The notes below the pieces were generated by a model. That model made no database searches, was not told the origin of the DNA, and saw nothing but the letters and a program-made list of their open reading frames with translations. From Aestuariivirga sp. (GTDB lineage: Bacteria > Pseudomonadota > Alphaproteobacteria > Rhizobiales > Aestuariivirgaceae), in the NCBI RefSeq assembly GCF_020252395.1, contig NZ_JADCDB010000001.1, positions 62,001-126,000 of the forward strand: DNA of 64,000 bases. Reading direction: 5' to 3'. Position 1 is the first letter of the stretch, and each line of letters opens with the position of its first letter. Made by a program: the position numbers and the translations under genes. This document shows, in pieces, positions 50,637-58,951 of this stretch.

Positions 50637-51965
50637 TCAGGCACGGGAACTCACATTATATGCGAGGAGATGGGCGATGCGGCTTTCGCCCGCGGGGCCG
50701 CGCTCGGCGCGCTGGTGGATGTCGAGATCGGGCTTGCCATTGCCCTCGACGATCATGGCGCCTCCGGCCAGCATGGCAACATCCCAGCCCACCACCACGC
50801 GCTGGGGAAAGACCTCATGCGCCTTCACCGCCAGCGAAAGAACGTCTTGCCAGTGCGGCAGGGTGCGGCCGGCGAAGCGGGCGCCGCTCACCGGATGCGC
50901 GTCGCGCCAGCCGACGTCCGGGCGGATGCCAATGTCCGACGCGATGCCGATGACACCCGTCTTCAGGTCCACCGCCGTGGCGAGGCCGCCCTGGTGGAAA
51001 TTGTCCACGACCGAATTGCCGATAGCCATACGGAAGGCGGCATTCGTGGCCTCGGCGCGGCCCTGCTCGTTGCGGCATGTGAGCACCCGGACGGTGGCGA
51101 GCGCTCCGTTCGAGATGTCGTCGAGGGCCGGGTGGTTGGCGAGCCGCGGCTGAACGAGGAAATCATCCTTCAGCGACTGGCGCGAGAGCTTCTCCATCAG
51201 CTGTGCGCGGGTGAGAATGCCGCCATGGGCATTGCGATAGCGGTCCTCGCCGATGAAGTCCCAACGCTCCATGCGGTGGCCGCCGCTGCCGGAGCGCGGC
51301 TTCACGAAGAGATCTCCATCGGGCAGCACGGCGCTGCCGCCCTTCAGCGGCTGGCGCTCGCCCCTGGAAAAATGCATGAGCACCGGAACGGCGCTAACAC
51401 CCTGCTCATGGCAGTGCTCGGCGAACCAGATCTTGTCGTCCATGCCGTCCAGGCCTTCGGGCGGCTGCAGCAGCGCATAGGCGGGGCCGATGGTTTCATG
51501 CGCGGTAAGATAAAGATGCGCGCGCTTCTTGCGCTCCGCCAAGTGCAGCTCGAACATATAGTACCAAAAGGGTGCGATGGCGAAGCGCGACGCCATCTCG
51601 ACCTGGCCGAAGATCTGCGCGGCCGGGCTTACGCCCGAACGCTGAGCAATGACGCGGGCATTGCGGCGCGCGAAAATGAACACGGCAATCATCAGCGCGA
51701 TGGGCCAGACGATGGCCGCGACGATGGCCTTCAGCGGCCCCCAGGGCAGCTGCCAGTATACCCAGGCATAATAGCGGTGAAGATATTCGGCGGGCGGCAG
51801 CGCCGGCGTGGGCTTGCCGCGGAAGATGCGGCGGAGCGCCATGGGAAGCCCTGCCACCATGTAGGCGAACCCCTCTCCCGCCACCAGCAGGGCCTTCCAG
51901 GCAGCGCCCTTCAGCGCCGTCAGGCGGTCGCCAGGGCTGAGGCGGGAGTCTTGCGGGGCAGGCAT
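50637..51965 (-). CDS. Sugar-transfer-associated ATP-grasp-like membrane protein
   Basis: DGDLFVKPRSGSGGHRMERWDF, LVQPRLANHPALDDISNGALATVRVLTCRNEQG, VVGWDVAMLAGGAMIVEGNGKPDLDIHQ; N-terminal TM segment. Confidence 0.8.
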   Translation of the reverse strand: MPAPQDSRLSPGDRLTALKGAAWKALLVAGEGFAYMVAGLPMALRRIFRGKPTPALPPAEYLHRYYAWVYWQLPWGPLKAIVAAIVWPIALMIAVFIFARRNARVIAQRSGVSPAAQIFGQVEMASRFAIAPFWYYMFELHLAERKKRAHLYLTAHETIGPAYALLQPPEGLDGMDDKIWFAEHCHEQGVSAVPVLMHFSRGERQPLKGGSAVLPDGDLFVKPRSGSGGHRMERWDFIGEDRYRNAHGGILTRAQLMEKLSRQSLKDDFLVQPRLANHPALDDISNGALATVRVLTCRNEQGRAEATNAAFRMAIGNSVVDNFHQGGLATAVDLKTGVIGIASDIGIRPDVGWRDAHPVSGARFAGRTLPHWQDVLSLAVKAHEVFPQRVVVGWDVAMLAGGAMIVEGNGKPDLDIHQRAERGPAGESRIAHLLAYNVSSRA

Positions 51966-52001
51966 CGAATCACGGTGTCCGGAAGGGTAAAGGAGAAACG
52001 C

Positions 52002-53091
52002 TCATAGGCCGAAAAGCCCGCGGATGCGAGTGACCGCGCGGGCAAGCCCATCCTCCAGCGGCTGCCGCGGCGCCCGCGAGGGCGGGCCGCCCAGCCACTG
52101 CGCGTGGCCCGACGCGATGAGCTGGCGGTGCACCACGCGCAGATCGCGCGAGAAGCGTGGCGGGGCGTAATTGATCAGCAGACGGAACATGGTGGCGCCG
52201 GGGCCGCGGCCGCGCCAGCCGATGCGGGTTGCGCCGGGATCTTCACGCATGGCGAAGACCCCCTCCTCGATGTCGAAGAGCAGCACCGGCTTTGCCGTGC
52301 TCACCGCCTCCGCCATCATCGAGATCGAATCCGCCGTGACCACGATGCGGCTGGCCAGCCCGAGCATCGCATGGAAGGGATTGCCGGCTGCGTCCGGCTG
52401 CCAGCGATGAAGGAAGAAGGGCACGTCGATCGCCGCCTGAAGCGCCCCGGCGGCGGCAGCGCCGGTGCGCGCACTGGTGGTGACGAGAAGCGAACCGCCC
52501 TCCCCCCTCGCGAGCGCCGAGGCCTCGCGGCCAAGCCGTCGCGCCGAATCCGCCGTGAAGCGATAGGGTCCGCTCGCGCCGCCCACCAGCACGGCGGTGA
52601 AGGGCTGCGGCAGGTGGCCGAGGCGCGGCGCCCAGCGCGCCGCCTCGGCCGCCAGCCGCTCCCGCGTCACGTCATGGACGGGCAGCAGGTTGTGCAGCAC
52701 GTTGGGCGCGCCGGCCAGACGATACTGCGGCGTGGTGATGACGAGGTCGAAGCGGCTGAGCGCCGACCACGGTGTCCCGACGAAGACGATGCGGAGCTGC
52801 GGGTTCTGCTTCTTGAGCCAGAAGGCCACGGCCTCCGCCCCGCGGCCCGAACAGATGACGAGGTCCGGCCACGGTGCCGCAAGCGGGCTCGACGCCGCGA
52901 GCTCCACGCCTGCCAGGGTGGGAAGGCTCATCAGCCGCAGCAGGCCTTCGTGACGGCGATAGAAGAGCCGCTTCGACTCAGCCGGCCAGCCCAGTGCGCC
53001 TGCGATGGCCCGAAGCTGGGTATTGTCGCCGGAGTGCGGGCTGATCAGGATCCAGGTTTTCAGGCTGCGGTTTTTCAGGCAAAATTTCCAT
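52002..53091 (-). CDS. ELM1-family (DUF1022) protein, N-terminus apparently frameshifted
   Basis: PWPDLVICSGRGAEAVAFWLKKQNPQLRIVFVGTP, FDLVITTPQYRL, VVTADSISMMAEAVSTAKPVLLFDI. The in-frame region upstream of 52931 encodes TWILISPHSGDNTQLRAIAGALGWP but has no ATG/GTG; an ATG at 53091 is in another frame. Confidence 0.75.
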
Positions 53092-53204
53092 TCTGCGGCA
53101 ATGACTTGGACCTTGTGACAGAGAGCCGCGCGCGAGCGGCCTTGGACGCGCCGGTCAGTACATGATAGAGGGATCGTTTGTCATCAATAGTTTCGGGGAT
53201 TGTC

Positions 53205-54137
53205 ATGGCTTCGACCGGCAATGCCGGGGCCACCCGGCCTCACATCTTCATCCAGGCGAACGACAAGCAGTCGATCGGCGCCATCGTGTCCGCCTATTCG
53301 ATGAAGCGGTCGCCCCACGCCGGCGAGTTCGACGTGACCATCATGAACAAGGACGCCTATCCATGGTTCGCCAAGCGCGACGGGCAGACGTACAAGCGTC
53401 ATGGCGTGGACCGCGTGTGGCTGGAGAATGACCTGCAGTCCTTCACTCTCACCCGCTTCCTGCCGCCCCAACTGATGGGCTACCAGGGCCGCGCCCTCGT
53501 CGTCGATCCGGACGTCTTCGCGGTGCAGGACGTGTGGGAGCTGCTGACGCGCGACATGCAGGGCAAGGCCATCATGTGCCGCGGCTCCAAATTCAAGAAC
53601 GGCGCCTTCGCCTCCTCCGTCATGCTGCTTGACTGCGCCAAGCTGAAGCACTGGGACGTGGAGAAGAGCTTCAACGAGCTGTTCGAAGGAAAGCGCGACT
53701 ATCACCAGTGGATCTCGCTGCTCATGGAAGACCCCAACACCATCGGCGTGTTCGAGAACGAGTGGAACGACTTCGACAAGCTGACCCCCGCCACCAAGAT
53801 GATCCACAACACACGCCGCCGCACCCAGCCGTGGAAGACCGGCCTCAGGGTCGATTATACCCCGACCGAGTTCGTGCCGGTGATCGGCTGGATCATGCGC
53901 ATGCGCCGCAAGATGTTCGGCGAGCATGCGCTGCTCGGACGCTATGCCAGGCACCCGGACCCAAGGCAGGAGCAGCTGTTCTACGGCCTGCTCAAGGGCG
54001 CTTATGAGGCCGGCATGGTGACGGATGCGCAGATCAGGGACGCGATGGACAAGAATTACATCCGCCACGACTCCGTCGAGGTGATGAAGGCCGCGCCCAG
54101 CCTGCCGCCGCTCGCCGAAATGAAGGCCGCGGCCTGA
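53205..54137 (+). CDS. Conserved protein, GT-A/nucleotide-sugar-transferase-like
   Basis: PHIFIQANDKQSIGAIVSAYSMKRS and a DxD-like ALVVDPDVFAVQDVWELL. Located in a glycosyltransferase cluster. Start at ATG 53205 (track 53178). Confidence 0.7.
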   Translation: MASTGNAGATRPHIFIQANDKQSIGAIVSAYSMKRSPHAGEFDVTIMNKDAYPWFAKRDGQTYKRHGVDRVWLENDLQSFTLTRFLPPQLMGYQGRALVVDPDVFAVQDVWELLTRDMQGKAIMCRGSKFKNGAFASSVMLLDCAKLKHWDVEKSFNELFEGKRDYHQWISLLMEDPNTIGVFENEWNDFDKLTPATKMIHNTRRRTQPWKTGLRVDYTPTEFVPVIGWIMRMRRKMFGEHALLGRYARHPDPRQEQLFYGLLKGAYEAGMVTDAQIRDAMDKNYIRHDSVEVMKAAPSLPPLAEMKAAA

Positions 54138-54151
54138 GCCCGCCCCACGAG

Positions 54152-55318
54152 ATGCATGAGGCAGGGCCACCCGCGGACGATCTGCGGGTGGCTCTTTTCA
54201 CGGGCAACTACAACTACATCAAGGACGGCGTCGCGCTGACGCTCAACCGCCTCGTGGCGTTTCTCGAAAAGCGCGGCGTGCCGGTGCTGGTCTTTGCGCC
54301 AGTGGCGGAGCGGCCTGCCTTCGAGCCGGTGGGCGAGCTGGTGCCCGTGCCCTCCTTCGCCATCCCGACGCGCAAGGAATACCGCATCGCCACCGGCCTG
54401 CCGGAAGCGCAACGCAAGCGGCTCGAAGCTTTCGGGCCCACGCTGTTCCACATCGCGGTGCCGGACATCCTCGGCTACCAGGCGCTGAAGCTGGCGGAAA
54501 CGTGGAACGTGCCCGCCGTCGCTTCCTATCACACGCGCTACGACACCTATCTGCGCTTCTATGGCCTCGGCATGTTCGGGAAGCTGGGCCAGCGCTACAT
54601 GAGGAATTTCTACAACCGCGTGCGCCGGGTCTATCCGCCGTCGGAGTCGATGGCGGAGATCATCCGCAAGGAAGGCCAGTCGCGGCATGTGGAGGTATGG
54701 GCGCGGGGCGTGGACAGCGAGTTGTTCTCGCCCGGGAAGCGCGACATGGCGTGGCGGCGCGCGCTGGGCATTGCGGACGGCGAGGTGGCGATCAGCTTCG
54801 CCGGACGGCTGGTGAAGGAAAAGAACACCGCGATCTTCATGCGCGTGATGAACCTGCTCACCGAGCGGGGGCTTAAGATGAAGCCGCTGGTGATCGGCGA
54901 CGGTCCCGAAATGGCGGCGATGACGGCGGGGCTGAAGAACGGCGTGTTCGCGGGCTTCCTGCATGGGGAGGACCTGGCGCGGGCCTATGCCTCATCCGAC
55001 ATCTTCTTCTTTCCGTCGGAAAGCGAGACCTTTGGCAACGTGACGCTTGAAGCCATGGCGAGCGGGCTCACCGCCGTCAATGCCATTGCCAGCGGCAGCA
55101 ATTCGCTGGTGATCGAGGGCGAGACGGGACACCTTGTCAGTGCGCGCGACGAGCAGGGGCTGGCGGCGAAGCTCGAGATGCTGGTGAAGGATGAGGCCTT
55201 GCGCCGGCGCATGGGGGCGGCGGCGCGGGCGCGCGCGCTCACCTTCAGCTGGGACGCGATATTGTCGGGCCTGCTCGACAGCTATCGCACGGTCCTGCGC
55301 GAAGCCCATGGCCGCTGA
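54152..55318 (+). CDS. GT4-type glycosyltransferase
   Basis: VALFTGNYNYIKDGVALTLNRLVAFLEKRGVPVLVFAP; VWARGVDSELFSPGKRD; FFFPSESETFGNVTLEAMASGLTAVNAIASGS. Confidence 0.92.
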   Translation: MHEAGPPADDLRVALFTGNYNYIKDGVALTLNRLVAFLEKRGVPVLVFAPVAERPAFEPVGELVPVPSFAIPTRKEYRIATGLPEAQRKRLEAFGPTLFHIAVPDILGYQALKLAETWNVPAVASYHTRYDTYLRFYGLGMFGKLGQRYMRNFYNRVRRVYPPSESMAEIIRKEGQSRHVEVWARGVDSELFSPGKRDMAWRRALGIADGEVAISFAGRLVKEKNTAIFMRVMNLLTERGLKMKPLVIGDGPEMAAMTAGLKNGVFAGFLHGEDLARAYASSDIFFFPSESETFGNVTLEAMASGLTAVNAIASGSNSLVIEGETGHLVSARDEQGLAAKLEMLVKDEALRRRMGAAARARALTFSWDAILSGLLDSYRTVLREAHGR

Positions 55319-56318
55319 TCCGGCGATCTGGATCCTCTCGCGCGGGCGCAAGGGCGATCTCGACCAGATGCTGGCGCTCGCGAAGGCCATGGGCTGGCCG
55401 CATGAGGTGAAGACGCTGCGTTTCGCCGGGCCGGACATCCCCGTACTGTCGAATTTGCTGCTGAAAGAAAAGATGTCGCCGCCGTGGCCCGACCTCGTGC
55501 TCTGCGCCGAGGCTTCGCCCAGTGTGATTGCGCGCGGGATCAAGCGGCTGTCGCCCGGCACGCGCATCGTCTGCCTCGGCCGGCCGGCGGGCGCCCCGGG
55601 AAACTTCGATCTCATCCTCACCACCGCGCAGTACCGCATTCCGGCAGCGGCCAATCTGGTGGAACTCTCCATGCCGCTGACCGGGGTGGCAGAGGCCAGC
55701 GCCCGGAAGGGCGCCGGCCCGGTCGCTCTCGCCGTCGGCGGCCCTGCCTTTCCCGACCTTCTCGATGCGGCGGCGGCCGAAAGGCTTGCTGCGGACGCCC
55801 TGGCACATGCTGCGAAGAGAGGGCAGGTGCTCGATGTCGTCACCAGCCCCCGCACGCCGCCCGGGGCAATTGCCGTTCTCGAAAGAAGCATCGTCGCTCC
55901 GCACCGCCTGACCTTGTCCGGACACGGCACGAACCATTACAAGGACGCCCTTGCCGAAGCCTCCGAGATCATCGTGACCAGCGATTCCGTCTCCATGGTG
56001 GCGGATGCGCTGGCGAGCGGAAAGCCCGTCTCCATCTATCCGCTGCCACAGGCGCTCAATGCCAAATGGAAGCTGGGCAGCTGGCTCTACCGCAATTCGG
56101 TGGAGGCGCCCCAAGCGCTGATGGGGCCGGTGCGCTGGCTGTTCAACGCGGGCGTGATCGAGGTGGCGCCGGACCGGCGCAAGCTCTTCGCGCGCCTCGT
56201 GGCCGAGGGGCGAATCGGCTGGTTCGGAGAAGCCGTGCCGCCGCCGCAACCGGGCGCTGCGCGGCGCGACCTTGAAATTGCCGTGAAGTCGCTGCGTGAA
56301 TTGATGTCCAGACCCTAA
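55308..56318 (+). CDS. ELM1-family (DUF1022) protein, paralog of the 52002 gene
   Basis: IWILSRGRKGDLDQMLALAKAMGWP, PWPDLVLCAEASPSVIARGIKRLSPGTRIVCLGRP, IIVTSDSVSMVADALASGKPVSIYPLP. Overlaps the GT4 gene; start corrected from 55191. Confidence 0.85.
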   Translation: MAADPAIWILSRGRKGDLDQMLALAKAMGWPHEVKTLRFAGPDIPVLSNLLLKEKMSPPWPDLVLCAEASPSVIARGIKRLSPGTRIVCLGRPAGAPGNFDLILTTAQYRIPAAANLVELSMPLTGVAEASARKGAGPVALAVGGPAFPDLLDAAAAERLAADALAHAAKRGQVLDVVTSPRTPPGAIAVLERSIVAPHRLTLSGHGTNHYKDALAEASEIIVTSDSVSMVADALASGKPVSIYPLPQALNAKWKLGSWLYRNSVEAPQALMGPVRWLFNAGVIEVAPDRRKLFARLVAEGRIGWFGEAVPPPQPGAARRDLEIAVKSLRELMSRP

Positions 56319-56497
56319 CCCACCGAGTTTCACATGAACCATCGCACTCTCGGACAGCTTTCCGTCTCCGCCATGGACCCCGGCCGCCTCGCCGCGGCCT
56401 TTTCCAGGGGCGCGGTCTTGGGCGAGCGCTCCTGAACATCCTTGCCCACATAAAGCCCGGCAATGACGCGCCGGTTCTCCTCCTGCCGGGGCATGAG

Positions 56498-58951
56498 TTG
56501 AGCTACGGCGATCTTCACGAGAAGGTGGAGGCCGTTCGGCGGCGCTTGGGGCGCGCGCGGCGGCTCATCGCGCTGGAGGCCCAGGCTTCCCATGATTTTG
56601 CCGTCAGCTATCTCGCCGCGCTGAGGGGTGGCCATGCCGTGGCCCTGCTGCCGCCGGGCGATGCACCGGCGGCGGAGCGCTTCCGCGGCGACTTCCGCCC
56701 GTCACTCTCATGTGGCGTTGCCGATGGCCGCTGGCGCATATCGGAACATGCGGATGCGCCTGGCGCCGGCCTGCACCCCGACCTCGCCGTGATGCTTGCC
56801 ACCTCCGGCTCCGAGGGCCGGCCCCGCTGGGTGAGGCTGTCACGCGCCAACATCGCCGCCAATGCGGCGAGCATCGCCGGCTATCTCGGCCTCACCGCGG
56901 CGGACCGCGTGCCGCAGACCCTGCCCTTTCACTATTCCTACGGGCTCTCGGTGTTGAATTCCCACCTGGCGGCGGGGGCCAGCATGGCCTTTTGCGGCCA
57001 AAGCGTGGTCGATCCAGGTTTCCTGGAGGGCGCGGCCAGGAGCGGCTGCACCGGCCTTTCGGGTGTGCCTTTCACTTATGAACTTCTCGAGCGCATCGGC
57101 TTCCGGAACAGGCTGTGGCCAAAACTCCGCTACATGACGGTTGCCGGAGGCCGGCTTCCGCCGGAACTGGTGAGACTCTATGCCCAGCGGCTGCAGGCCC
57201 ATGGCGGGCAATTCTTCGTCATGTATGGCCAGACGGAAGCGACCGCCCGCATGGCCTACCTGCCACCCGAGCAAGCGGCGGACCAACCGGACTGTATCGG
57301 TATCGCCATTCCCGGCGGAAAACTCCGCATCGATGCGCCGCGCGGCGAAGAAGGCGAACTCTTCTACCGCGGCCCCAATGTGATGATGGGCTATGCCGCC
57401 ACCCGCGCCGACCTGGCGCGCGGAGCCGAACTCGAGGAACTCGCCACGGGCGACCTTGCGGTGATGACGGAAACGGGTCTCATCCGGCTTGCCGGGCGGG
57501 CCGCGCGCTTCTCCAAGATCGCCGGCCTGCGCATCGGGCATGAGGCCATCGAATGGTCGCTGCGCTCACGCGGCATCGCCTGTGCGGTGACCGGCGATGA
57601 CGCGGCGATCACCGTTCATGCGGAAGCAACGGAGGCCGACGTGGCGCGGCTGGCGGCGGAGGCTGCCGCGCTTCCGCAACGCTGCATCCGGGTGGAGCGC
57701 CATGACGCATTGCCGCGGCTCCCGTCCGGCAAGATCGATTATCGCGTGCTGGCTGCCCCTGCCCCGGCCGCTGCCACCGCGCCGCCGCGCAACCTGCTCC
57801 AGGATTTCCGCGCCAGCTTCTACCCGCGCGCCGCCGGGCCGCAGGACAGTTTCGAGAGTCTCGAGGGCGACTCGCTCGCCTATGCGCAGGTGTCGCTCGC
57901 CGTTGAGGCGCGGCTCGGCCGCTTGCCCCAAGGCTGGGAGACGATACCTATTGCGCGGCTGGAGAAGATGGCTGGGAGCGAAACGAAGCCGCGGACCAGC
58001 CGGTTCGGCAGGATCGAGAGTCACATTGCGCTCCGCGCCGCGGCCATTCTTCTCATCGTGCTGCATCACGCCAGCGGCTGGCCCATTCCCGGCGGCGCCA
58101 TGACGCTGATGATGCTGGTGGGCTATGGCTTCGCGCGCTTCCACCGCGACGCGCTGTTCGCCGGGCGCGTCTGCGCCATCCTGAAGCCGATGCTGCGCAA
58201 CCTGCTCCCCTATCTGGTGGTGGTCGCCGGCTTTGCGCTGGCGTGGCAGAAGATTCCGTGGGCCTCGGTGTTCCTCGCCGGCAACCTGGGGCTGGCCGAT
58301 CCCGCGAAGGGCAGCATGCTGCCCTATCAATACTGGTTCGTGGAGGCCTATGCGCAGCTCTGCCTGCTGACCGCGTTCGCCTTCTGCTTTGGCGGCGTGC
58401 GGCGGGCCGTAGCAGCACGGCCCTTCGCCACTGCCTTCATCGCCATGATCGCGGCCTTCGGCCTGCGTTATGGCGTGCCGCTGATCTATGACGTCGGCAA
58501 CCGCAAGATCTTCCTGCTCAGCTATGTGCTGTGGCTGCCGCTGCTCGGCTGGGCCGCCTATTTTGCGAGGCGGACATCGCAGAAGCTGCTGCTGCTCTTC
58601 GCCCTCACGCTGATCTGCCCGGCGGCGGCCTACCTCGGCGGTAACTGGACAGGCGCCTGGGTGATGAACCTGATCCAGCTGCCGGCGATGGCGGCCTTGC
58701 TGTTCCTGCCGGCGATCCGCCTGCCGCGGCCGATGCTGCCGGGCGTGATGCTGGTCGCAGCATCGAGCTATCACATCTACCTTTTCCACCAGGTGATCCC
58801 CGAGCTTCTGCAGCTGCAGAGCTATGGCGCGTGGGGCATCGCCGCCACGGTTGCCATCGGCCTCATCACCGGCATCGCGGCCGCCACGCTGCAGCGGCTG
58901 GCGCTGGCAGGCCTCAGCCGCAAGGCGGAACTGGCGGCGCGCGAGGCTTAA
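56498..58951 (+). CDS. Fusion protein: adenylate-forming domain + acyl/peptidyl carrier domain + integral-membrane acyltransferase; 5' end apparently frameshifted
   Basis: A-domain LATSGSEGRPRWVRLSRAN, FFVMYGQTEATARM, ATGDLA, LPRLPSGKIDYRVL; carrier DSFESLEGDSLAYAQVSLAVEARLG (Ser codon 57872-57874); polytopic C-terminus HIALRAAAILLIVLHHASGWP...SSYHIYLFHQVIPELL. In-frame homology-like sequence extends 5' of the TTG start at 56498. Confidence 0.85.
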   Translation: MSYGDLHEKVEAVRRRLGRARRLIALEAQASHDFAVSYLAALRGGHAVALLPPGDAPAAERFRGDFRPSLSCGVADGRWRISEHADAPGAGLHPDLAVMLATSGSEGRPRWVRLSRANIAANAASIAGYLGLTAADRVPQTLPFHYSYGLSVLNSHLAAGASMAFCGQSVVDPGFLEGAARSGCTGLSGVPFTYELLERIGFRNRLWPKLRYMTVAGGRLPPELVRLYAQRLQAHGGQFFVMYGQTEATARMAYLPPEQAADQPDCIGIAIPGGKLRIDAPRGEEGELFYRGPNVMMGYAATRADLARGAELEELATGDLAVMTETGLIRLAGRAARFSKIAGLRIGHEAIEWSLRSRGIACAVTGDDAAITVHAEATEADVARLAAEAAALPQRCIRVERHDALPRLPSGKIDYRVLAAPAPAAATAPPRNLLQDFRASFYPRAAGPQDSFESLEGDSLAYAQVSLAVEARLGRLPQGWETIPIARLEKMAGSETKPRTSRFGRIESHIALRAAAILLIVLHHASGWPIPGGAMTLMMLVGYGFARFHRDALFAGRVCAILKPMLRNLLPYLVVVAGFALAWQKIPWASVFLAGNLGLADPAKGSMLPYQYWFVEAYAQLCLLTAFAFCFGGVRRAVAARPFATAFIAMIAAFGLRYGVPLIYDVGNRKIFLLSYVLWLPLLGWAAYFARRTSQKLLLLFALTLICPAAAYLGGNWTGAWVMNLIQLPAMAALLFLPAIRLPRPMLPGVMLVAASSYHIYLFHQVIPELLQLQSYGAWGIAATVAIGLITGIAAATLQRLALAGLSRKAELAAREA

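Noticed and set aside
52104-53165. 353-aa plus-strand ORF opposite the ELM1 gene
   Set aside because: Shadow ORF with no recognisable domain; the minus strand has conserved ELM1 motifs.
47819-58951. Anti-phage defence island or secondary-metabolite NRPS cluster
   Set aside because: No nuclease, TIR, helicase or restriction genes and no condensation or thioesterase domains; enzymes fit envelope glycan/lipid chemistry better.
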